Below are positions 26,504-34,873 of a stretch of 54,126 bases of DNA, one piece after another (position 1 is the first letter of the stretch; the number at the start of each line of letters is the position of its first letter). The position numbers and the translations under genes were made by a program. The DNA is from Mycolicibacterium pyrenivorans. GTDB taxonomy: Bacteria > Actinomycetota > Actinomycetes > Mycobacteriales > Mycobacteriaceae. The stretch spans positions 1-54,126 of the forward strand of contig NZ_JACKSH010000022.1 of the NCBI RefSeq assembly GCF_025821625.1, in the 5' to 3' direction. Below the pieces are notes generated by a model that saw nothing but the letters and a program-made list of their open reading frames with translations, made no database searches and was not told the origin of the DNA.

Positions 26504-27582
26504 CGCGAACCGCCGGGAATTCCGTTGCGCGGCCAGGGAAATTCTGCGCGCGGTCCGGCATCGTCCGGCGGTTGTCCGGAATCCACGCCGCGACGAAACC
26601 CGAACGCGTAGTCAAGGAACGGTTGCAAGAACTGGGCAGGCACCATGTTTGGTACGTACGCGTTGTAGTAGTAGCCGTTGGAAACGGTTTCCCCCTGAGT
26701 CACCATGTATTTCGCCAGTCCCGGCAGCGCCTTGGCGATGTTGTCGCGGTTCTTCTCCAGCATGGCCGTGACCGAATTCAGTTTCTCCAAGGTAGGAGCA
26801 AGGACCTTCTCGTTGTCGGCCACGATCCCGGATATCTGCCGACTCACCGCTGAGATGCCGGCCAGTAGCTCGATGATCGTCTCGCGTCGGTCGTTGAGCA
26901 CGGCGACGAGGTCGTTGGCATTGAGGATGAGGGAGTTGAGTTGCGTGCTCCTCTCGGCCAGCACTGCAGTAGTCGCGGCGGTGTTCCGGAACAGTTCCCC
27001 GAGCACTTCGTTGCGCCCGTTGAGCGACCGCGACAGTCGGGACAGCCCGTCGAACGTCGGGCCCAGCCGGGGCGCGATCTGGTCGAGGGTGGACGACAGT
27101 GTGTCGAGGGCTTGGCCGATTGCCTGGGTATCGGTGTCGGCGGCGTTCGTCGTGAAATCATTGACTGCCTGTGTCAGCGAATAGGGCGCTGAGGTACGCG
27201 ACGTCGGGATCACATCCGACGGATTCAGCGCCTCGTGACCTACAGATTCCAGCGTCAGGACACGCTGGCCGAGCAGGGTTGCCGTGCGGATATGAGCCGT
27301 GCTGTCTGCGCCGAGTCGCACCGTACTGTCCACACTGAATGTGACGATGACCTTGCCACCGAGTAACGACACATCCTCTACCAAACCGACGTTCATCCCT
27401 GACAATCTCACCTCGTTGCCTGCGGCGAGTCCGCCTGCTTCGGTGAACAAGGCGTGATACCGAATCGCCGTCGCCCATGACCACAGCATCTGCGGCTGCA
27501 GACCTACGGCAATGACAAGGATGGTCAAGACGACGCCGATTAAACCTGGGCGAACCAACCGAGATCCGTGATACTTGAGCAT
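26500..27582 (-). CDS. mceC: MCE-family protein MceC
   Basis: This 360-aa protein starts with a membrane anchor (PGLIGVVLTILVIAVGL), then the MCE domain (ALFTEAGGLAAGNEVRLSG) and a long alpha-helical region (from TSAPYSLTQAVNDF). It ends with a short basic tail instead of a long proline-rich one. The ATG at 27582 shares one base with the mceB stop; the frame upstream of it is not coding. Gene order fits the canonical mceC position. Confidence 0.92.
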   Translation of the reverse strand: MLKYHGSRLVRPGLIGVVLTILVIAVGLQPQMLWSWATAIRYHALFTEAGGLAAGNEVRLSGMNVGLVEDVSLLGGKVIVTFSVDSTVRLGADSTAHIRTATLLGQRVLTLESVGHEALNPSDVIPTSRTSAPYSLTQAVNDFTTNAADTDTQAIGQALDTLSSTLDQIAPRLGPTFDGLSRLSRSLNGRNEVLGELFRNTAATTAVLAERSTQLNSLILNANDLVAVLNDRRETIIELLAGISAVSRQISGIVADNEKVLAPTLEKLNSVTAMLEKNRDNIAKALPGLAKYMVTQGETVSNGYYYNAYVPNMVPAQFLQPFLDYAFGFRRGVDSGQPPDDAGPRAEFPWPRNGIPGGSR

Positions 27583-28604
27583 CAGAGCTCTGCGCACCGC
27601 CCGTCTTCTTGGTAAACCCACGGGATGATTACGGTCCGGCCTTGTAGATCGCTGACGCGTAGCGAAAGTGAGCAGATGTAGTAGTTCAGCCAGCTCCCGT
27701 ATGCGCCGAGTCGCACCAGTTTGCGATAGTTGTTGGGCGCCTTCGCGAGAGCTGCGTCAAGGACGTGCTTGTCCTTGTCGAGCAGGGGAGCCAACCTGTT
27801 GAGTTCGTTCACCGTCGCGGCCAGCGGTTGGCGGGATTTGGTCAGGAGACCGGCGAGCGAGGCCGTGCCGTTACTCAACGAGTCGATGGCGGCGCCAATC
27901 GGATCGCGGTCCCCGGCAAGCCCGGTGACGAGTTGCTCGAAGCGGTTCATCGCCTCGCTGAACTTGTCACCGTTGGCAAGGGTAGCCATCACCGCGTTGA
28001 GATTGTCTATCAACAGCTGGACGGTGGCGTTGTTGTCGGCCAAGTTTTCCGAGAACGAGGTCGTCTTCGCCAGAACAGATTCCAGCGTGTGGCCCTGGCC
28101 CTGGAAGACCTCTAACAGTGATGCCGTCAAGAGGTTCACGTCGCGTGGATTCAACCCCGCGATGACAGGCCGCAGACCGCTGAGCAACTGATCGATGTCC
28201 AGGGCGGGCACGGTCCGTTCGGCCGGGATCTGCGAACCGGGCGGCATCGATCCCGCCGGTCCCGGACCGTCGATCAATTCAAGAAATCGATCGCCGACCA
28301 AGTTGAGATAGCGAACAGCGGCTTTGCTCCCCACGGTTAGAGGAACCTTGCGATCGGCGTCGAACGCGACGACGACGGTGCTGTCGGGTCGCATTGTCAG
28401 TCCTGTCACAGTGCCGACGCGCAGCCCCGCGGCTCGCACCGAGTCGCCGGTCTCGAGCCCCGAGACATCGCTGAAGACCGCGGAGTAATTGGTCGTGGCT
28501 CCAGTCGTGTACTGCCCGAAGATGAAGAACAACAGGGCCGTCAACACTGCCATGACCGACGCGAACACACCGAGTTTGAGGCCGAAGCTCGAGCGCCGTT
28601 TCAT
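27582..28604 (-). CDS. mceB: MCE-family protein MceB
   Basis: This 340-aa protein has basic MKRRSSFGLK, a transmembrane helix, the MCE domain (NYSAVFSDVSGLETGDSVRAA, read across its turn), and a helical domain with LDIDQLLSGLRPVIAGLNP. The C-terminal LNYYICSLSLR segment is typical of MceB. At 340 aa it has the usual length for this subunit. It overlaps mceA by four bases and mceC by one. Confidence 0.92.
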   Translation of the reverse strand: MKRRSSFGLKLGVFASVMAVLTALLFFIFGQYTTGATTNYSAVFSDVSGLETGDSVRAAGLRVGTVTGLTMRPDSTVVVAFDADRKVPLTVGSKAAVRYLNLVGDRFLELIDGPGPAGSMPPGSQIPAERTVPALDIDQLLSGLRPVIAGLNPRDVNLLTASLLEVFQGQGHTLESVLAKTTSFSENLADNNATVQLLIDNLNAVMATLANGDKFSEAMNRFEQLVTGLAGDRDPIGAAIDSLSNGTASLAGLLTKSRQPLAATVNELNRLAPLLDKDKHVLDAALAKAPNNYRKLVRLGAYGSWLNYYICSLSLRVSDLQGRTVIIPWVYQEDGRCAEL

Positions 28605-29818
28605 CCCGGATGACCGATCTGCGCGGAGTTACGCGGAGGCCCGTCGATCGGCCCGAACAGCAGTTGTTTGAGTCCGTCGGAATTCAGCAGGATCCCTTGA
28701 TTGCCGTACTGGGTCGAATTGGCACCGGTATCGGTCACGACGAACGGCGGACGCGTGTTCATCGGCATGTCGGGCAGATCGGTGCACTGCGGACCACCGC
28801 GCGCTGCGACCTTCGGGAGGTTGGCCGGATACTGATAACGCTCCAAGCCGAGCATCAGGCCGGTACTGACCACAACACCCGGCGCAGGGGCGGGTGGTAG
28901 AGAATCCAGGCGCTCCAACGCCTTCAGCCCACACGTCAGCGCGGGGCTGTATTGGCTCGTCAGCGCCGTGGTCGGAAGCAGGAGATGCACGACGTCGGTG
29001 AGCAGATGCTGGTTGCCGCCAACCACCTCGTTGCCGATGTCTGCCAGACCGGTGGCGTTGATGAGCATCGCGTCGAGATTGTGCTGTTCTTCGACGACGG
29101 TGCTGCTGATCGCCGTCGCGTTGTCGACGATCTTCAATACGTCAGGTGCGACGTCGGCGTAGGTCCCGACCGCCATGGTCGCTGCCTCGATATCGCGAGT
29201 GAGGATCGTCATACTGGGATCTATTGAGGCGAGGAAACTTTCGAAGTCACTGAGTGCTTGGCCGAGCGCGCCTCCACGGCCATCCAACGCCGTGGACATG
29301 GCGCCGAGTGTCGCATTGAGCTTCTCTGGCTGAATCTTGCTCAGGACAGCGGTCAGCTGCTCGAAGATCGAATCGATCTCGATCGTGACATGGTCGGCAT
29401 CGAGCACCTGTCCCGGCTTCAGATGTTGCGGCGACGGATTATCTGGTGGTAACAGTTCCACGGACTTGGCACCGAAGATCGTCGTGGACGCGATGTCGAC
29501 ACGTACGTTGGCGGGAATCCTTTCGAGCTCGGCGAGGTCCATCTCAAGGTGGATGACGGCCGAACCGTCTGTGTGGCTGTCGATGTTGGCGACTCTCCCC
29601 ACCGGAACGCCCAGAAGTTTCACCTTGGCATCGACATTCATGACCAGCCCGGCTCGATTGGACATGACCGTCAGCGGGACTGTGTCGGTAGTTCGTCCCT
29701 GGAACATCGCGACGGCCGTCGCTGCGAGCAGCAGACCTGCGATAATCGCCGCAAGACCTGCCAGCGGGCGCAGTACCCGACTCACTGACACGCCGCGGTG
29801 CCTTGATGCGCGCTGCAT
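28601..29818 (-). CDS. mceA: MCE-family protein MceA
   Basis: This 405-aa protein has an N-terminal anchor (LAAIIAGLLLAATAVAMF), the MCE domain (VMSNRAGLVMNVDAKVKLLG) and the helical segment EIDSIFEQLTAVLSKIQPEKLN typical of MceA. The conserved SPALTCGLKALERL and a YPANLPKV region follow. Normally yrbEA and yrbEB encode the permease immediately before mceA. Here the gene upstream is a 114-aa unknown and then a Rieske oxygenase. The ATG at 29818 is used; a GTG 27 bases downstream is an alternative. Confidence 0.92.
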   Translation of the reverse strand: MQRASRHRGVSVSRVLRPLAGLAAIIAGLLLAATAVAMFQGRTTDTVPLTVMSNRAGLVMNVDAKVKLLGVPVGRVANIDSHTDGSAVIHLEMDLAELERIPANVRVDIASTTIFGAKSVELLPPDNPSPQHLKPGQVLDADHVTIEIDSIFEQLTAVLSKIQPEKLNATLGAMSTALDGRGGALGQALSDFESFLASIDPSMTILTRDIEAATMAVGTYADVAPDVLKIVDNATAISSTVVEEQHNLDAMLINATGLADIGNEVVGGNQHLLTDVVHLLLPTTALTSQYSPALTCGLKALERLDSLPPAPAPGVVVSTGLMLGLERYQYPANLPKVAARGGPQCTDLPDMPMNTRPPFVVTDTGANSTQYGNQGILLNSDGLKQLLFGPIDGPPRNSAQIGHPG

Positions 29819-29843
29819 CCCAGGCTGACGCGGGCGCCCCGGA

Positions 29844-30188
29844 TCAACGCGCGGCCGATGGGGCCTGCGTGATGGTCATGAACCGCGCGCCCACAGCGTG
29901 TTTCGGCTCGGCGTCCCCCTGCACCTCGACCGCCAGCGCGATGTGGGCGAAGCTGAGAAACAGCTTCATCAGCCGTGTCTCGTCATCGTCGTACTCGGTG
30001 AACGGCTTCTTGTCCAGGTACGTCAGCCCGTCCTGCAGACGATCCTTGGCCGCATCGAAGAACTCGACCCGCTCGGCGTCCGTGCTGCCCAGGCGCCGCT
30101 TCAGACGGTCATCGGCCGACTCGCACACCCATCGGTCGACGAACGGTTCCAGGGTCTCGAATCCGGGCGGCAACAGATGCGTGGTCAT
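29844..30188 (-). CDS. Conserved small protein of unknown function
   Basis: This 114-aa, mainly helical and soluble protein is not one I can assign to a characterised family. Visible landmarks are FVDRWVCESADDRLKRRLGS and the acidic KPFTEYDDDETRLMKLFLS. It overlaps the Rieske oxygenase stop by four bases, so it is translated with it, and mceA follows after 25 bases. A small partner or assembly factor of the oxygenase is possible, but nothing in the sequence proves it. Confidence 0.7.
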   Translation of the reverse strand: MTTHLLPPGFETLEPFVDRWVCESADDRLKRRLGSTDAERVEFFDAAKDRLQDGLTYLDKKPFTEYDDDETRLMKLFLSFAHIALAVEVQGDAEPKHAVGARFMTITQAPSAAR

Positions 30189-31357
30189 TTGGCCACCTCC
30201 GCCTCATAGGACGACACCGCCGCGTCGACCTGGAGATAGAGGTGCCGCAGCAGTACCTCCTGAGCTTGAAAATGTATGTGGCTCAGCGCTCCGCTGCTGA
30301 TTCCGCGCTGGCCGGCCTCTATCACCTCGCGGTCCTCGGAATGAATGTCGAGGGTGGTGCAGGCGGCATACTCGCGGGCGAACCGCTCACTGGCGTTGGC
30401 GTCGTCGCCCACCCAGTAGAGCCGCACGACACCGCGCGATCTCGTCGCCGACACGGGATAGACGACGTGGGAGAAGTGCTGAATGGCCATCCCGAAGATG
30501 AAGAAGTTCGGGAACAGCACCAGGTAGTCCATGTTGAACTCCAACTGCCTGGCCATCGCCCCTTCCAGCTGCTTCATCAGCGCCATCCCTTGCACCTCGG
30601 CAGGCGTGAATTCCGGGTTGGTCCAGACGGTTTGGTATCGATGCGGCCCCGAGAACCCGATGTTCGTGGGGTAACCGAACGGGTTGTCGGGCCCGGTGGG
30701 TCCGTTGCCGCCGCTGCGGGGGTGGATGAACCGCAGGTGGTAGTTCTCCTGGAAGTTGTCGAAGGTGAGCTTCCAGTTCGCGTCGATCTCGTAGACGTAC
30801 TCGGTGAACGTCGTCGCCTGCGCGACCGGCAGCAACTCCAGCTTGGCGGCCATCGGACCGAGGAACTCCCGCAGGCTCTGCTCAGGTTCGGGGTCGAGGT
30901 TGATGAAGATCAGCCCGGCGCAGACATCGACCGCGATCTTGGGCAGCCCGCACTGCGACTTGTCCGTGTAGAAGTTGCCGAAGTCCGGTGCGGACCGTAG
31001 CCGGCCGTCCGGAGTGAAGTTCCATCCGTGGTACTGGCAGCTGAAGGACGACCGTTGCCCACCTCGATCGAGCACCAGTTGGGTGGCACGGTGCGTGCAC
31101 ACGTTGTGGAACGCGCGAATCTCACCGTCCTTGCCGCGGGTGATCAGCACTGTCGTGTTGGCCACTTCGAGGTCGCGGACGATGTAGCTGTTGGGTTCGG
31201 GAAGTTCGCAGACGTGGCCGATCTCGAGCCATGTCCGTTTGAAGATGGCCTCACGTTCGGCCTCGAAGTACTCGGGTTGGTAGTAGGGGCCCGTCGGGAT
31301 CGGATCGGTGCCCAGCTCGTGGGTATCGGGATGGGATAGCACGGATTCCGCTGTCAT
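30185..31357 (-). CDS. Rieske non-heme iron oxygenase, alpha subunit
   Basis: This 390-aa ring-hydroxylating-type oxygenase uses a Rieske cluster and a mononuclear Fe(II) to hydroxylate or demethylate its substrate. The cluster ligands are C87-x-H89 (CTHRAT) and C107-x2-H110 (CQYHGW). The iron site is seen in the DNFQENYHLRFIHP segment. GAGGAG precedes the ATG at 31357; the frame extends upstream without coding character. No beta subunit or dedicated reductase adjoins it, so it resembles the homo-oligomeric KshA/carnitine-oxygenase type and must borrow electrons. Confidence 0.92.
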   Translation of the reverse strand: MTAESVLSHPDTHELGTDPIPTGPYYQPEYFEAEREAIFKRTWLEIGHVCELPEPNSYIVRDLEVANTTVLITRGKDGEIRAFHNVCTHRATQLVLDRGGQRSSFSCQYHGWNFTPDGRLRSAPDFGNFYTDKSQCGLPKIAVDVCAGLIFINLDPEPEQSLREFLGPMAAKLELLPVAQATTFTEYVYEIDANWKLTFDNFQENYHLRFIHPRSGGNGPTGPDNPFGYPTNIGFSGPHRYQTVWTNPEFTPAEVQGMALMKQLEGAMARQLEFNMDYLVLFPNFFIFGMAIQHFSHVVYPVSATRSRGVVRLYWVGDDANASERFAREYAACTTLDIHSEDREVIEAGQRGISSGALSHIHFQAQEVLLRHLYLQVDAAVSSYEAEVAK

Positions 31358-31383
31358 GGCATCTCCTCGAGTGGTGGGCTGGA

Positions 31384-32130
31384 TCAGCCGACGCAGTAAC
31401 CGCCGTCGACGGTGACGACGGATCCGGTGATGAAGGCGCTGTTCTCGGTGCAGAGGAAGATCACGGCCTCGGCGACCTCGTCGGGTGTCCCGAGCCGTCC
31501 CAGCGGGGTTCGCGCGCACTGCTCGGCGATGTAGTCGGGGACGAGCTCCGGTGACGTCATCGGGGTGTCGATGAAGCCCGCGGTCACGGCATTGACCCGG
31601 ATTCGGTCCGGACCCCACTTCATCGCGAAGTTGCGCGTCATCGACAGGACACCGGATTTTGCGGCGCCGTAGGCGGGCACCATCGGAACGGCCCGCACAG
31701 TCGACAGCGACGACAGTCCGACCACGCTGGCACCGCCCTTGGCCGTCGATCGGGCGAGTGCATCGTGCAGCGCGATGGAGAGTTCGTACGGTCCGAACAG
31801 GTTCAGATCCACCGTGGCGCGGAAGCCGTCGGGCGTCGACTCGTCCAGGCCGCCCGCGAAGATCGCGCCGGCGTTGTTCACCAGGATGTCGAGGGTGTTG
31901 AATTCACCGGCCAGGTCCCGGATTCCGGTTCGGTCTGTCAGCTCGAGTTGGCGGTACTCGATTCCTTCCAGATCGACCGCGTAGTCGGCGGCCTGAGGCT
32001 TGCGACCGGTGGTCGTCACCGCCGCCCCGGCATCGCGCAGCTTGCTGACGATGGCGTGGCCGATGCCGCTGGTGCCGCCGGTGACGAGCGCGGTTGCTCC
32101 GGTGAAGTCGTAGGTGGCGCGTGCGGTCAT
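31384..32130 (-). CDS. SDR family oxidoreductase
   Basis: This 248-aa classical SDR has LVTGGTSGIGHA, ILVNNAGAIFAGG, Ser in GLSSLST and YGAAK, with a complete FITGSVVTVDGGYC tail. The ATG at 32130 overlaps the stop of the MBL-fold gene by four bases. An NAD(P)-linked alcohol/ketone step in the same pathway as the adjacent oxygenase is likely; the substrate is unknown. Confidence 0.88.
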   Translation of the reverse strand: MTARATYDFTGATALVTGGTSGIGHAIVSKLRDAGAAVTTTGRKPQAADYAVDLEGIEYRQLELTDRTGIRDLAGEFNTLDILVNNAGAIFAGGLDESTPDGFRATVDLNLFGPYELSIALHDALARSTAKGGASVVGLSSLSTVRAVPMVPAYGAAKSGVLSMTRNFAMKWGPDRIRVNAVTAGFIDTPMTSPELVPDYIAEQCARTPLGRLGTPDEVAEAVIFLCTENSAFITGSVVTVDGGYCVG

Positions 32131-33401
32131 GGGAGTTCTCCGATCTGTTTGCGTAGCCAGGCTGATTCCCAGAAGTTGTCGCTGCCCGCCAGCAGCGCTT
32201 CATGGGCGGATCTGACGACCACGCGGGCGGCTTGGTGTTCGGGGTCGGTTTCGAGCACGATCTCCCCGAGGTGGATCGCGCGTAACGGATCGCCCGCGGC
32301 GAGATGCCGACCGGCACGGTCGCAGATAGCCGCGGCTCCAGCGAGTTCCACCAGGTCCGGGGCAACCGATTCGGGGCCGACGGGGTACAGCTCGGTGGTG
32401 GACCGGCGGTGGAACCACCCGTTGTAGTTCTCCCAGATCGCCCTGACGTTCCAGCTGACCTTGCCGTATCCCTGGCCGACCTCCAAGTGCGGCGGCAGCG
32501 TGATTTGAGCCATCGCGTCGCGGACGTCGTCGCCGGCGTTCATGGCGGCCACGGTCTGGTCGTGCATGTACTGCACCGCGTCGCGCAGCCGGGTCAGCTC
32601 GGCATCGATCCGGGCGGCGCCGTGGATCGGGTCGAAGTGCCCGGTGATCAGCACCTCGGGCTGCAACAGCCGAACCCGTTCGTAGGAGGCGACGGCGGTC
32701 AGGGCGTCGCGGTAGCGGTCGCCGCGCATGGTGACGAGATTGGGGATATGGCCGAACAACGGTCCGAACAGGTTGCCGCTCAGGCAGATCCGCTCGTCGG
32801 GGAGCCATACGACCAGGGAGTCGGTGGTCTCACCCCCGGGGGTGGCGATCAGCTCTATGCGGCGGCCACCGACGTCGAGGGCGAAAGTGTCCTCGACGAT
32901 CATGTCGGGATCGGGATCGGCCTGCGCGGGGAGGACCTCGCCGAACCGCTTCTGAATTCCCGTCACGGTGGCACTGATCTTGTCGATGAACGCGAACATC
33001 GTGTTGCGGGCGCGATTTGCCAGCAGTCGTTCGGTGTCGTCGCGCCACATCTCCCAGTTCGCCTGCGCGACGATGTGGGTGCCCGGCTCGCGGAAGACGT
33101 CGGTTCCGCCGACGTGGTCGGCGTGCCCCTGGGTGTAGATGATGTAACGCACCGGCCCGTCGTCGACGGCGTCGAAGTTGGCCTTGTGCACCGGTGACTC
33201 GAATCCCATTCCGGTGTTGACGATGACGCGACCGTCGTCAGTGGTCAGCATGTACGAGTTGGTCAGCCCCGGTGACATCCAGACGCCGGGCGCCACCCGC
33301 TGTGCCTCCGTCGCCGACGCACCCGCGAGATCGTCGGCGCCGGGCCTACTGCGATAGATCGGCTCGAAACCGTCGACTTGTTCGTCTGGTGCGGTGCTCA
33401 C
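32127..33401 (-). CDS. MBL-fold hydrolase related to SdsA1-type alkylsulfatases
   Basis: This 424-aa protein has an N-terminal metallo-beta-lactamase fold and a helical dimerisation-like domain with WENYNGWFHRRSTTELYP, as in class III alkylsulfatases. Those enzymes hydrolyse sulfate esters with two Zn ions. Metal motifs are TQGHADHVGG, TPGGETTDS and ITGHFDPIHG. The first motif has Gln where HxHxDH has its first His, so one zinc site may be altered or lost. The SCP2-like C-terminal domain of full alkylsulfatases is absent. It overlaps both neighbours by four bases and is coupled to a sulfotransferase. Confidence 0.82.
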   Translation of the reverse strand: MSTAPDEQVDGFEPIYRSRPGADDLAGASATEAQRVAPGVWMSPGLTNSYMLTTDDGRVIVNTGMGFESPVHKANFDAVDDGPVRYIIYTQGHADHVGGTDVFREPGTHIVAQANWEMWRDDTERLLANRARNTMFAFIDKISATVTGIQKRFGEVLPAQADPDPDMIVEDTFALDVGGRRIELIATPGGETTDSLVVWLPDERICLSGNLFGPLFGHIPNLVTMRGDRYRDALTAVASYERVRLLQPEVLITGHFDPIHGAARIDAELTRLRDAVQYMHDQTVAAMNAGDDVRDAMAQITLPPHLEVGQGYGKVSWNVRAIWENYNGWFHRRSTTELYPVGPESVAPDLVELAGAAAICDRAGRHLAAGDPLRAIHLGEIVLETDPEHQAARVVVRSAHEALLAGSDNFWESAWLRKQIGELP

Positions 33402-34672
33402 CGGACGTCCCTGCCGGAAGTTTCCGGGCGCACATCGAACTTGTCGAAGTAGAAATCGAAGAGGCTACGGATCTCGTCGGGACTCCGGTCGAAGTGGCGC
33501 TCCAGGTCGTAGGCGATCCGGCCGTGCTTGCCACGCGGATTGCCCGACAGGTATTGGTCGAACGCAGCCCGGGTCTCCTGCGGCAGGTCCACCCCGCCGC
33601 GCTGATACAGCTTTTCCAGGAACGGGATCTCGTTTCCGTTGAGGTGGTGGAACGAGATATCGATGCTGCGTTCCGCCGGCACCAGATCCCGGTCGCGAAC
33701 GCATGCGCCGAGCAGTCGTTCGACCCTGTCGACCCAGTAGTCGACGATTCGGTCGGTGTCGACCTTCTCTCGCCGGATGCGGTCGCCGTAGGCCATCAGC
33801 GTGACCGTCGACTGGATGACCGCGACGGGATCGCGGTGCGTGAACGCGAAAGTCGCGTCGGGGAACACCTCCAGCAGCGCGGGAATCTGCTCACAGTGCT
33901 GGGGCGCCTTCAGCACCCAGGTCCGCGGGCCACGCAGGAAGGTAAGGGCCTTCAGAACCTTCTTCAGGTAACCGTAATGCTCGACCTGATTCAACCCGAG
34001 GTAGTAGTCCCGCCAGTCGGGCACGTGGGCGTACCACTCCACGATGTAGTTGGAGAAGTCCAGGTCGAGTTCGATCTCTTCCTCGATGGCCTCCGGATAC
34101 CGGTCGTGCACGGCCAGCGCGAACGGCATGAACTGCTTGACGAATCCGTACTCGTCGGCGGTGCGCTGGTATCGAGGGTCGATGCCATCGGGGCCGGCAG
34201 CTTCGCCGCGGATCGGGAACGGTTCACGACTCTCCCAGTACGGCAGTGCCCGGCGTCGCCTGTCTGCCGCGATCAGGTTCACGAAATGTGTCGTTCCCGA
34301 ACGCGGCATCCCGATCACGATGAACGGCTTCTCGATCTCGATGTCCTCGATCTCGGGGTAGCGCCGCAACAGGTCGGTGAACAACACCCGGCTCCGCAGT
34401 AGGCGAACCGATCGCTCCCGCAGAGTCATCCGCGACAGCGGGTTCAGATCGTCGGCATCGATGGCTGCGAAGTGCACGCCGAGACGCTTCCGGAACTCAC
34501 CGTCGAGGCCTTCTCCGCCGAAGCCGGTGATGCCGGAGGTCTGCACTGCCTCGTCCAACATCGCGTCGATGTCGAAATCCACTTCCTGGTGCCGGGTGGC
34601 GTCGAGTACCTGGCGCTGCAAGTCGGTCAGCTGTGGATCACGCAGATCATCGACGGTGATGATGTCAGGCAT
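33398..34672 (-). CDS. Sulfotransferase-family protein
   Basis: This 424-aa protein belongs to the bacterial sulfotransferase family, which moves a sulfuryl group from PAPS to an alcohol or amine acceptor. The 5'-phosphosulfate loop is IVIGMPRSGTTHF and the 3'-phosphate site is FTHRDPVAVIQST. Many mycobacterial members of this fold are uncharacterised and could bind PAPS with sterol-like acceptors. It is the first gene of an eleven-gene run ending with mceF. The ATG at 34672 is 33 bases from a regulon B operator. Confidence 0.87.
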   Translation of the reverse strand: MPDIITVDDLRDPQLTDLQRQVLDATRHQEVDFDIDAMLDEAVQTSGITGFGGEGLDGEFRKRLGVHFAAIDADDLNPLSRMTLRERSVRLLRSRVLFTDLLRRYPEIEDIEIEKPFIVIGMPRSGTTHFVNLIAADRRRRALPYWESREPFPIRGEAAGPDGIDPRYQRTADEYGFVKQFMPFALAVHDRYPEAIEEEIELDLDFSNYIVEWYAHVPDWRDYYLGLNQVEHYGYLKKVLKALTFLRGPRTWVLKAPQHCEQIPALLEVFPDATFAFTHRDPVAVIQSTVTLMAYGDRIRREKVDTDRIVDYWVDRVERLLGACVRDRDLVPAERSIDISFHHLNGNEIPFLEKLYQRGGVDLPQETRAAFDQYLSGNPRGKHGRIAYDLERHFDRSPDEIRSLFDFYFDKFDVRPETSGRDVR

Positions 34673-34705
34673 TCGCGTCTCTCTCGAAGTGGGACGGCCG
34701 GTCAG

Positions 34706-34725
34706 AACTAATCAACTGATTGATT
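34706..34725. promoter_or_regulatory. Regulon B operator, sulfotransferase-mce operon
   Basis: AACTAATC-AACT-GATTGATT fits the AATCAATC-N4-GATTGATT palindrome with two changes in the left arm. It lies 33 bases upstream of the first gene of the minus-strand operon. Confidence 0.75.
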
Positions 34726-34822
34726 CATTGGAATGTAGGGCTGCCGCGACAGCAGGTCAAGGAAAATCTGCGATCGGCATCCCATGGTTGACGGGAAGTG
34801 GCCTGAGCCATATCGTCGGAGG

Positions 34823-34842
34823 AATCAATCGCGTGATCAATT
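34823..34842. promoter_or_regulatory. Regulon B operator, SDR-VOC unit
   Basis: AATCAATC-GCGT-GATCAATT matches the palindrome with two changes in the right arm. It lies 31 bases before the SDR start on the plus strand, so this 200-base divergent region carries one site per promoter. Confidence 0.75.
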
Positions 34843-34873
34843 AGGGCGCGCCCGATGACAACCCGAAGGTGCA

